Notes under the pieces: generated by a model
Database searches by the model: none
Told to the model about the DNA's origin: nothing
Seen by the model: only the letters and a program-made list of their open reading frames with translations
In this document: piece after piece, positions 6,036-12,342 of the stretch
How the letters are laid out: each line of letters opens with the position of its first letter
Numbering within the stretch: the first letter of the stretch is position 1
Made by a program: the position numbers and the translations under genes
From: DALYJJ01 sp031969915
GTDB taxonomy: Bacteria; Acidobacteriota; Terriglobia; Bryobacterales; Bryobacteraceae
Reading direction: 5' to 3'
Length of the DNA stretch: 14,769 nt
NCBI GenBank assembly: GCA_031969915.1
Contig: DALYJJ010000140.1
Coordinates: 1-14,769, forward strand

Positions 6036-6557
6036 ATGAAGACGCATTTTTTGTGCGGTGGGCTGATCGCCCTTCTGACGATCGGCACGCTCGGCTGCTC
6101 GCGGCCGGGCGCTGCGGCCGGCGCGGCGGCGATGGGCGAGACGGTGAGCGTGGGCGGCATCGCGTATGTCGTTGTCGATAACCAGTGGCGTTCGGATCTG
6201 GCCGGCGCCTCCGGACCGCGCGTTCCGAAGAACCGGTTTCTGCTGGTTCGGATCTCGGCGTCGAACGGCGCCGGCAAGGCCGTCACTCTGCCGCTCCTGC
6301 ACCTGATCGACGCCAAGGGCGGAACGCATCTGGAGGACCAGAACGGCGACGGCGTCGACGGATGGCTGGGCGTCCTGCGGACCATGGAGCCCGGCCGAAG
6401 CCTGGAGGGCGCCATCGTCTTCGACGTGCCGCCGGGCGAGTACAAGCTGGAGTTGGTGGACGACGGCGAACTGGAGAATCAGAAGACGCGCGCCGTCACC
6501 ATCCCGTACCGCATCGACGAGCCGGTGAAGGCGCCCGTGCCGGGCATGCCTCAATAG
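6036..6557 (+). CDS. Putative lipoprotein with DUF4352-like domain
   Basis: The 173-residue product has a lipoprotein signal peptide: positively charged start 'MKTHF', hydrophobic core, and a lipobox ending 'TLGC' with the acylated Cys at position 21. The mature part carries an immunoglobulin-like fold of the DUF4352 type: 'VSVGGIAYVVVDNQWRSDL' (38-56), 'NRFLLVRISASNGAGKAVTLP' (65-86, the typical 'f-V-v-i-N' strand) and 'GRSLEGAIVFDVPPG' (120-134). Such domains occur in many exported proteins of unknown role, probably as extracytoplasmic binding or structural modules. The Gly/Ala-rich stretch after the lipobox is a linker. The gene is followed after 28 bp by another exported Ig-like protein, suggesting a two-gene operon for envelope proteins. 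No specific function can be given. Confidence 0.8.
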   Translation: MKTHFLCGGLIALLTIGTLGCSRPGAAAGAAAMGETVSVGGIAYVVVDNQWRSDLAGASGPRVPKNRFLLVRISASNGAGKAVTLPLLHLIDAKGGTHLEDQNGDGVDGWLGVLRTMEPGRSLEGAIVFDVPPGEYKLELVDDGELENQKTRAVTIPYRIDEPVKAPVPGMPQ

Positions 6558-6572
6558 GTGTAGAACGGAAGT

Positions 6573-6577
6573 GGAGG
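6573..6577 (+). promoter_or_regulatory. Ribosome-binding site deciding the start at GTG 6586
   Basis: GGAGG at 6573-6577 lies 8 nt before the GTG at 6586. An in-frame GTG at 6571 overlaps this site and has no ribosome-binding site of its own. The downstream GTG also gives a cleaner signal peptide. Confidence 0.65.
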
Positions 6578-6585
6578 CTACGTTC

Positions 6586-7437
6586 GTGCGCTTCCTGCTT
6601 CCGCTGCTATGCGCGGCCGCCCTGCAGGCCCAATCGCAGGCTCCTTCCCGGCCGAAGGCTTTCTCCATCCTTCGAGCCACGCTCCACCAGTTCGAGGACG
6701 GCCAGGTTATGCCGCCCGGGTTCGTTTGGACTCCGGGCGCAACCGTGCAGTTGAACTTTTTCGCCGCGGGGTTCAAGACCTCGCCGAAGGACGAGGTCAA
6801 GGTATCGTACCGCGTGGACGCGTTCGACCCGCAAGGAGTCCCTTTGATGCCCGCCATCACGGGCACAGTGGAGGTGGAACTCGCCGAGGAAGACCGGAAG
6901 TCCGATTGGGTCCCGAAGATGCATGCCGCCGTGCCCCTGCCTCCGCTGGCGGAGACCGGAAGCTACAAGATCGTGATGCAGGCCAAGGACGAGATCGCCC
7001 AGGTGGAGGCGCGGTACGAGACGCCGTTTCCCGTTCGCGGGCGGAACGTGGAAGCAAGCCCCACCCTGGTGATGCGGAACTTCCGCTACGTTCGTGACGA
7101 ATTCGATCGCACGCCGATGTCTGAACCGGTGTTTAAGGCGGGCGACGCGGTGTGGGCTCGCTTTGAGATTACGGGCTACAAACTCGGACCGGCGAACCGG
7201 GTGGATGTGGAGTACGGCCTGGCGGTGATCGGGCCCGACGGCAAGGTCCTCTACACGGAGCCCAAGGCGGCGACGGACCGGGACGAGTCCTTTTATCCGA
7301 AGAAATATGTGCTGGGAGTTCTCAACGTAACTACCCGGCCCGGGACCACCGCGGGTGAGTACGCTTTGCTCGTGACCGTGAGAGACAACATCGGCGGACA
7401 AACCTACGAAGAGAAGCGCCCCTTCCGGCTGGAGTGA
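6586..7437 (+). CDS. Exported protein of unknown function with two Ig-like domains
   Basis: From the GTG at 6586 (a GTG at 6571 would add five residues) the product has 283 residues and begins with a Sec signal, 'MRFLLPLLCAAALQAQ', cut near residue 16. The mature protein is beta-rich and appears as two related halves. The first half includes 'GATVQLNFFAAGFKTSP' and 'VKVSYRVDAFDPQGVPL'; the second includes 'GDAVWARFEITGYKLGP' and 'VDVEYGLAVIGPDGKVL'. Each half ends with a strand pattern such as 'TGSYKIVMQAKDEI' or 'AGEYALLVTVRDNIGG', which looks like an Ig-like/CARDB-type beta sandwich. No catalytic motif, Cys pair or anchor is seen, so it is presumably a soluble periplasmic or secreted binding protein. 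It follows the lipoprotein by 28 bp and converges on the MerR-TPR gene with 6 bp between stops. I do not recognise a named family. Confidence 0.8.
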   Translation: MRFLLPLLCAAALQAQSQAPSRPKAFSILRATLHQFEDGQVMPPGFVWTPGATVQLNFFAAGFKTSPKDEVKVSYRVDAFDPQGVPLMPAITGTVEVELAEEDRKSDWVPKMHAAVPLPPLAETGSYKIVMQAKDEIAQVEARYETPFPVRGRNVEASPTLVMRNFRYVRDEFDRTPMSEPVFKAGDAVWARFEITGYKLGPANRVDVEYGLAVIGPDGKVLYTEPKAATDRDESFYPKKYVLGVLNVTTRPGTTAGEYALLVTVRDNIGGQTYEEKRPFRLE

Positions 7438-7443
7438 CGCCGG

Positions 7444-8349
7444 CTATTCTTCCTTGCCGCGCACAATGGTGGCCGCGCGGAGTTTGTCCAATTCCCGGCG
7501 CGCGATGACCGCCCAACTGCTGGTTGGATCGAGCTTCAGATAGACGCGCCAGTGGCGCACCGCCCGCAACGTCTGGCCGCTCATCTGGTAGAGCAGAGCG
7601 ATGTTGTAGTGGGCGTCGGCATACTGCGGGTTCAACTCCAGCGCGGAAACGTAGTGAGACAGGGCGCGGCGCCGGTCTCCTTTCTCGTCGTAGAGATTGC
7701 CGAGGTTGAAGTGGGCCAGCGGGTAGTTGGGATCCACGGCGAGCGCCTTCTTGTAGCACGCCTCGGCTTCCTTGAACTCGCGGGAGTTGAAATGCACGGT
7801 GCCCAGGTTCACCAGGGCGCCGGCGGAATGGGGATCGTTTTCGATGGCCTGGTTGTACGCGGCCACCACTTCCTCCTGCGACGCGCCGGACTGCTCCAGG
7901 TCCAGACCGCGCTGGAACCAGCGCTCCGCCTCGTGCTTGCGCCGGCGTTCGCTGGCGGGCTGCGCTTTGGGGAAACTCAGGAGGCGCTTCAACTCCGCGG
8001 AGTCGAAGTCGAAGAGCAACTGCCCGGTGATGGGCTCCATCTTGCGCCCGGCAACCTGTACGCCGATCCGCTTGCCGTCCGCAAAGACGCGCAAGTCGGT
8101 GAGCGGGTTGACAACCTCGCCCATCTTGGTGCGAACAGCGGCGATGGCCTGGCGGATGCGCGACCGCGGGACCTTGCTGCGCCAGAGCGACGACAACGCA
8201 CGGAGCGCCACCAGATCCTTGAATGCGAAGGTCTCGGCGGAATCGATCAGGCCATGCCGTTCCCAGGTCCGCAACTGCCGCTCCGAGACATCGAGCGCGC
8301 GGCGGACCTCGTCCCGGCTAAAGGACTGCTTGGGCGGACTCGTCGCCAC
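7444..8349 (-). CDS. MerR-type HTH / TPR fusion regulator
   Basis: The 301-residue product joins a MerR-like winged helix at the N-terminus to tetratricopeptide repeats. The HTH covers about 9-75, with 'FSRDEVRRALDVSERQLRTW' (10-29) as the recognition helix region. Residues 78-125 form a linker that may be a small beta domain. Four TPR units of 34 residues follow at about 141-174, 175-208, 209-242 and 243-276, with clear 'AxxNLGxxYxxxGxxxxAxxxYxxALxxxP' patterning. The protein probably binds DNA and uses the TPRs for protein contacts in place of a ligand domain. It starts at GTG 8349 without a Shine-Dalgarno sequence; TAAAAT six bases before the GTG could be a -10 element giving a leaderless mRNA. 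It is divergent from feoAB, so it could regulate iron uptake, but this rests only on position. Function of the family is not established. Confidence 0.85.
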   Translation of the reverse strand: MATSPPKQSFSRDEVRRALDVSERQLRTWERHGLIDSAETFAFKDLVALRALSSLWRSKVPRSRIRQAIAAVRTKMGEVVNPLTDLRVFADGKRIGVQVAGRKMEPITGQLLFDFDSAELKRLLSFPKAQPASERRRKHEAERWFQRGLDLEQSGASQEEVVAAYNQAIENDPHSAGALVNLGTVHFNSREFKEAEACYKKALAVDPNYPLAHFNLGNLYDEKGDRRRALSHYVSALELNPQYADAHYNIALLYQMSGQTLRAVRHWRVYLKLDPTSSWAVIARRELDKLRAATIVRGKEE

Positions 8350-8418
8350 GGCGCGATTTTAGCATGGTGGGCCGGGCCCGATTGACTTGCTTCCGCCGCC
8401 GTTTCATACTGGAGGAGA
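8350..8418. promoter_or_regulatory. Divergent promoter region between the MerR-TPR gene and feoA
   Basis: The 69-bp gap holds a plus-strand promoter candidate for feoAB: TTGACT at 8382-8387, a 17-bp spacer and CATACT at 8405-8410, with transcription predicted to begin at about 8416-8418. On the minus strand TAAAAT (8361 to 8356) is a -10 candidate for the MerR-TPR gene, with a poor -35. I see no convincing Fur box or MerR-type dyad. GGAGGAG at 8411-8417 lies just before the TTG start of feoA. Confidence 0.5.
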
Positions 8419-8676
8419 TTGCAACTCAGTAGCAACAAGGGCGGCCGTTCGCTGGCGGAGCTGGCGGAGGGCGAAGGCGCGGTGATGGACGCCCTCGACC
8501 TGCCCGAGGACATTGCCCGGCGCCTGATGGAGCTTGGGTTCGTGCCCGGCGCGCACGTCACGGCGGCGCAGGCGGCGCCGGGTGGGGATCCGCGAGTGTA
8601 TCGCGTGGACGGCTCTGAGGTGGCCTTGCGGCGCGAAACGGCCCGGCATCTCTTCCTGCAAAGCAGCCCGCAATGA
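8419..8676 (+). CDS. feoA: FeoA ferrous iron transport accessory protein
   Basis: The 85-residue product is a small SH3-like protein of the FeoA family, which supports FeoB-mediated Fe(II) uptake at the inner face of the cytoplasmic membrane. The family pattern is clear: 'SLAELAEGEGAVM' (11-23), 'IARRLMELGFVPGAHVTA' (32-49), and the closing 'YRVDGSEVALRRETARHLFL' (61-80). No ATG or GTG precedes 'SLAEL' in frame, so the TTG at 8419 is the only workable start. GGAGG ends only 3 nt before it, and the promoter candidate upstream would start the mRNA almost at the TTG. The stop overlaps the feoB start by 4 bp (ATGA), a sign of translational coupling. No FeoC is visible. Confidence 0.92.
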   Translation: MQLSSNKGGRSLAELAEGEGAVMDALDLPEDIARRLMELGFVPGAHVTAAQAAPGGDPRVYRVDGSEVALRRETARHLFLQSSPQ

Positions 8677-10571
8677 GCGAATGCCACGGCCCTTCGGGCT
8701 CAGCGACGATCTCGGTTCCGGCGCACGGGGCCGCGCGGCGCCGCTCCCGCACCGTGGCGATCGTTGGCCCGCCGAACGCCGGCAAGTCGACGCTCTTCAA
8801 CCGCCTCACCGGCCTTCGCCAGAAGGTCGCAAATTTCCCGGGCGTTACCGTGGAGCAGCACCTGGGAACCGTGCGGCTCGACGGGCGCAGGGAAGTCAAC
8901 CTGATCGACCTGCCCGGCGTCTACAGCCTTTCGCCGCGCTCCGACGACGAGCGGGTCACTCACGACGTGCTGCTCGGGAACATGCCGGGCGTGCCCCGGC
9001 CCGACGCCGTGCTCCTGATCCTCGACGCCACGAACCTGGGACGCCACCTGGTGCTTGCGGCGCCCATTCTGAGCCTCGGCCTGCCGACCTTGGTCCTGCT
9101 CAATATGGCCGACGACCTGGAACGCCGCGGCGGCGAAGTGGACACCGAGGCCCTGGCCCGGCAACTGGGAACGCCGGTGGAACTCATCAGCGCCGCGCGC
9201 GGCGAGGGAATCGAAACGGTAACTGAGTTTCTTTCCGGGCAGGTGGCGCTGCCCGCGCCGGTGGAACTGCCGATTCTCCAGGACGTGCCGAAATGCCGGC
9301 AGTGGGCGCAGAAGGTCGGGCGTCAGGCAGGATACCAATCGCCCGCGCCGCCGCTGTGGAGCCGCCGCCTGGACGCTGTCTTCCTGCATCCGTGGGTGGG
9401 GCCGCTGGCCTTCCTGATGGTGGTGGTGGGCGTCTTCCAGACGATCTTCAGCTATGCCACACCGGCCATGGACGCCGTGGAGGCCGCGATCACGGCCAGC
9501 GGGCAATGGCTGGGCGCACAGTTGCCGGAAGGCATGCTGCGCTCCTTGCTGATCGACGGTGTCTGGAGCGGAGTAGGCTCGGTACTGGTGTTCCTTCCCC
9601 AGATCCTGCTGCTGTTTCTCTTCATCGGTGTGCTCGAAGACTCCGGCTACCTGGCGCGCGCGGCGCTCATCGCGGACCGCACCATGGCGCGCGTGGGTCT
9701 GCAGGGCAAGAGTTTCATCCCGTTGCTCAGCGCGTACGCCTGCGCGGTGCCGGCGATCATGGCCACGCGCACCATTGAGAACAAGCGCGACCGCATGGCG
9801 ACGATTCTGATCGCGCCCTTCATGACCTGCTCGGCGCGCCTGCCCGTATACACGCTGATCATCGCCGCGTTCCTGCCGGACCGGCCGGTCCTCGGGCCGC
9901 TGTTGGGCCTGCGCGCAGCGGCCATGCTGGGCCTGTACGTTCTGGGTTTCGCGGCCGCGGTGATCACCGCGCGCATTCTGAAATCGTCGATTCTCCAGAG
10001 CGAGCGCTCGCCGTTCGTCCTGGAGATGCCGCCCTACCGCTGGCCCACGCTGCAATCGCTCGGGCTGAGGCTGCTGGACCGCTCGAAGGTCTTTCTGCGC
10101 CGGGCGGGGACGGTCATCCTCGGCGTCGCCGTGCTGCTCTGGGTCCTGGCCAGCCTGCCGCTCGACAACGGCAAAGTGCCGCCCATCGAGCAAAGCCTGG
10201 CGGGCACCATCGGCCGGACGATTGAGCCGGTCATCCAGCCACTCGGTTTCAACTGGAAGATCGGCATCGGGCTGATCACCTCGCTCGCGGCGCGTGAAGT
10301 CATCGTGGGCACGCTGGGTACGATCTACGGAATCGAGGGCGACGCGGAAAGCACCGGTTTGCAGGCGGCCCTGAAGAAAGACCTCTCCCTGGGCGGCGCC
10401 ATTGCGCTGCTGATCTTCTTCGCGTTCGCCATGCAGTGTATGTCCACTCTGGCCGTGGTGCGCCGCGAAACCGGCGGCTGGAAGTGGCCTGCGCTGCAAT
10501 TCACCTACATGAGCGTCATGGCTTACGTTTGCGCTTTCGCCGCCTTCCACATCACCGGCTGGCTCGCGTAG
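8673..10571 (+). CDS. feoB: FeoB ferrous iron transporter
   Basis: The 632-residue product imports Fe(II) across the cytoplasmic membrane. The N-terminal G domain shows G1 'GPPNAGKS' (32-39), G2 Thr at T59 ('PGVTVEQ'), G3 'DLPG' (79-82), G4 'NMAD' (144-147) and G5 'SAA' (173-175). The membrane part has the conserved gate motifs 'YACAVPAIMATR' (355-366, with C357) and 'PFMTCSARLPVY' (382-393), then 'AREVIVGTLGTIYGI' (540-554) and 'FAMQCMSTLAVVRRETGGWKW' (585-605). It is shorter than the E. coli protein (about 770 residues) but both gate regions are complete. A roughly 26-residue N-terminal extension containing Cys and His ('MSECHG') precedes the G domain. G1 has Pro where Asn is usual ('GPPN' for 'GNPN'). 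The ATG overlaps the feoA stop by 4 bp. trxB follows after 26 bp. Confidence 0.95.
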   Translation: MSECHGPSGSATISVPAHGAARRRSRTVAIVGPPNAGKSTLFNRLTGLRQKVANFPGVTVEQHLGTVRLDGRREVNLIDLPGVYSLSPRSDDERVTHDVLLGNMPGVPRPDAVLLILDATNLGRHLVLAAPILSLGLPTLVLLNMADDLERRGGEVDTEALARQLGTPVELISAARGEGIETVTEFLSGQVALPAPVELPILQDVPKCRQWAQKVGRQAGYQSPAPPLWSRRLDAVFLHPWVGPLAFLMVVVGVFQTIFSYATPAMDAVEAAITASGQWLGAQLPEGMLRSLLIDGVWSGVGSVLVFLPQILLLFLFIGVLEDSGYLARAALIADRTMARVGLQGKSFIPLLSAYACAVPAIMATRTIENKRDRMATILIAPFMTCSARLPVYTLIIAAFLPDRPVLGPLLGLRAAAMLGLYVLGFAAAVITARILKSSILQSERSPFVLEMPPYRWPTLQSLGLRLLDRSKVFLRRAGTVILGVAVLLWVLASLPLDNGKVPPIEQSLAGTIGRTIEPVIQPLGFNWKIGIGLITSLAAREVIVGTLGTIYGIEGDAESTGLQAALKKDLSLGGAIALLIFFAFAMQCMSTLAVVRRETGGWKWPALQFTYMSVMAYVCAFAAFHITGWLA

Positions 10572-10597
10572 CATAGTAGTTCGGTCCCCTGAATCCC

Positions 10598-11521
10598 ATG
10601 CACAACGTCGTTATCATCGGCTCCGGCTGCGCCGGCAACACCGCGGCCATCTATACCGCGCGAGCCAATCTCAAGCCGCTCGTGATCGGCGGGCACGAGC
10701 CCGGAGGCCAACTCTCCATCACCACGCTGGTGGAAAACTTCCCCGGCTTCCCGGAGGGTGTGAACGGACCCGACCTGGTGGAGAACATGAAGAAGCAGGC
10801 CCAGGTCTTCGGCGCCCAGTATATGAGCGGCTCGGTGCTGGAGGCGGATCTGTCCCGGCGCCCGTTCCGGCTGAATGTGGAAGGCGAATGGATGGAAACG
10901 CGGACGCTGATCGTCGCCTCCGGCGCCTCAGCACGCTGGCTGGGACTGGAGAGCGAGCAGAAGCTGATCGGGCATGGAGTGAGTTCCTGCGCCACTTGCG
11001 ACGGGTTCTTCTACCGGGGCAAGAAGATCATGGTGATCGGCGGCGGCGACTCCGCGATGGAGGAAGCCAACTTCCTCACACGCTTCGGCAGCGAGGTGGC
11101 GCTGGTGCACCGGCGCGAACAGTTCCGCGCGTCAAAAATCATGCTCGAACGCGCGAAGGCGAACCCGAAGATCGTGTTCGTCATGAACACCGTCGTGGAG
11201 GAGATCTTCGACCTCGAGAAGGGCTACGTCACCGGCGCGCGACTGCGCAACGTGAAGACGGGTGAAGTGACGGATCGCGAGGTGGACGGCTTCTTCGTCG
11301 CAATCGGGCACATTCCGAACACCAAGCCGTTCGTGGGGCAAATCGACCTCGACGAGGACGGCTACATCCTGTCGCACGGCGGCGCGCGCACGAACATCCC
11401 CGGGGTTTTTCACGCGGGCGATGTGCAGGACCGCGTGTACCGGCAGGCGATCACCGCCTCCGGCGCGGGCTGCATGGCGGCGATCGAAGCGGAGCGCTTT
11501 CTGGAGGCGCAGGGGCACTAG
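10598..11521 (+). CDS. trxB: Thioredoxin-disulfide reductase
   Basis: The 307-residue product is a low-molecular-weight thioredoxin reductase, a cytoplasmic flavoprotein that uses NADPH to reduce thioredoxin. It shows the FAD loop 'GSGCAGNTAAIYTARA' (8-23, with Cys-Ala where Pro-Ala is usual), 'GGQLSITTLVENFPGF' (36-51), the redox pair C131-A-T-C134 in 'CATCDGFF', the NADPH-binding 'GGGDSAMEEA' (148-157), the phosphate-binding 'HRREQFRASK' segment, and the C-terminal FAD motif 'HAGDVQDRVYRQAITASGAG'. All key residues are present and the length is normal. It starts at ATG 10598, 26 bp after feoB, with no strong Shine-Dalgarno sequence. It may be co-transcribed with feoAB, which would tie redox supply to ferrous iron uptake. 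It converges on the CxxCH protein gene with 10 bp between. Confidence 0.96.
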   Translation: MHNVVIIGSGCAGNTAAIYTARANLKPLVIGGHEPGGQLSITTLVENFPGFPEGVNGPDLVENMKKQAQVFGAQYMSGSVLEADLSRRPFRLNVEGEWMETRTLIVASGASARWLGLESEQKLIGHGVSSCATCDGFFYRGKKIMVIGGGDSAMEEANFLTRFGSEVALVHRREQFRASKIMLERAKANPKIVFVMNTVVEEIFDLEKGYVTGARLRNVKTGEVTDREVDGFFVAIGHIPNTKPFVGQIDLDEDGYILSHGGARTNIPGVFHAGDVQDRVYRQAITASGAGCMAAIEAERFLEAQGH

Positions 11522-11531
11522 CCGTCGAGAG

Positions 11532-12275
11532 CTAACGCCGCTGCCGGTCCAACCGGGCCCGGGTTGCCTCCAGGCGGCCGGGCTCGTGGCAGGACTGACA
11601 CACCAACGTCGTGCGGGACGCCACTTCGGGCTGCTCTTTCCAACGCTTCGCGCGCGCTTCATAGGGCGTGCCTGCCAGGAGCGTGAGCATCTTGTCGAGG
11701 TAGAGGCCGGCTTCGGACGCGCGGCCGGTGCGCTGAGCCGCGACAGTCAGTCCGGCCAGCAGTTCGCCCTTGATGTGCACCGGCAGCTTCTCCACTCCCG
11801 GACCCTGCTTCGCCCACATCGCGTTGTACATCGCCCACGCCTCCTCATAAAGAGGAGAACGCTGCGCGGCGTCTGGAAGGCGATCGCCGAATAGCAAGCG
11901 GGAAGCGCCGCCGACGGCTGCCACACCGATACTGTCCGGACCGAGGCGGCCGGCTTCGGCGTATGTGGCGAGCGCGCTCTGATAGCGCTTCTGGAACTCA
12001 CGGGCGTCCTTGGCTTCATGAGCGCGGACGGCTCGGTAGAGCTCGGTCGCGGCCCGCCAGGCCAGCAGATCCGCCCGATCGTCGGGGCGCGTGGCCAAGA
12101 GATCCGCGAGGGTCTTCTCGCCGCGCTCCAGCCGCTCCATGTCGTTCACCATGTAACCGGCGAAGAGATCCTCGCGGACCAGGGTGTGGATCGAGAGGCG
12201 CGGGTCGGACTTCGCATCCTGCGCAACCAGCGGCGACAGGGCCGCGGCAAGGGTCAACCAACGAAGGGCAAACAT
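11532..12275 (-). CDS. Exported helical-repeat protein with a C-terminal CxxCH motif
   Basis: The 247-residue product has a Sec signal ('MFALRWLTLAAALSPLVAQ', cut near residue 18). The mature part is helical and resembles degenerate TPR-like repeats: 'YRAVRAHEAKDAREFQKRYQSA' spans about 80-101 and 'LAGLTVAAQRTGRASEAGLYLD' about 173-194. Near the C-terminus lies C226-Q-S-C229-H230 in 'LVCQSCHEPG', a form that binds haem c covalently in cytochromes, though a metal site or a bare disulfide is also possible. No distal Met region typical of a small cytochrome c follows, since only 17 residues remain. I do not recognise a named family. TATACT at 12293 to 12288 on the minus strand is a 5/6 -10 element and predicts a leader of about 6 nt. 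The acylase gene lies upstream on the same strand. Confidence 0.78.
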   Translation of the reverse strand: MFALRWLTLAAALSPLVAQDAKSDPRLSIHTLVREDLFAGYMVNDMERLERGEKTLADLLATRPDDRADLLAWRAATELYRAVRAHEAKDAREFQKRYQSALATYAEAGRLGPDSIGVAAVGGASRLLFGDRLPDAAQRSPLYEEAWAMYNAMWAKQGPGVEKLPVHIKGELLAGLTVAAQRTGRASEAGLYLDKMLTLLAGTPYEARAKRWKEQPEVASRTTLVCQSCHEPGRLEATRARLDRQRR

Positions 12276-12336
12276 GGGTCTCGGGCTAGTATAGGGCCTT
12301 GGCCGGGCACCGGTCCAACTCGCTTCAGGGCGCGCT
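12276..12336 (-). promoter_or_regulatory. Intergenic region with -10-like element for the CxxCH protein
   Basis: On the minus strand TATACT (12293 to 12288) lies 12 bp before the ATG at 12275. A weak TTGGAC (12318 to 12313) lies 19 bp upstream of it, a longer spacer than ideal. The stretch also contains one copy of a 10-bp direct repeat described under the findings. No terminator for the upstream acylase gene is visible. Confidence 0.35.
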
Positions 12337-12342
12337 TCAGGG
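12321..12342. repeat. Short tandem direct repeat spanning the acylase stop codon
   Basis: CGCTTCAGGG occurs at 12321-12330 and again at 12333-12342, separated by CG. On the minus strand each copy contains a TGA; the upstream copy supplies the acylase stop codon (12339 to 12337) and the other lies just beyond it. It looks like a small replication-slippage duplication. Confidence 0.6.

Noticed and set aside
8700..10574. Minus-strand frame of 624 codons opposite feoB
   Set aside because: FeoB on the other strand is unmistakable; the antisense translation is rich in Gln, Arg, His and Asp with no membrane or domain pattern.
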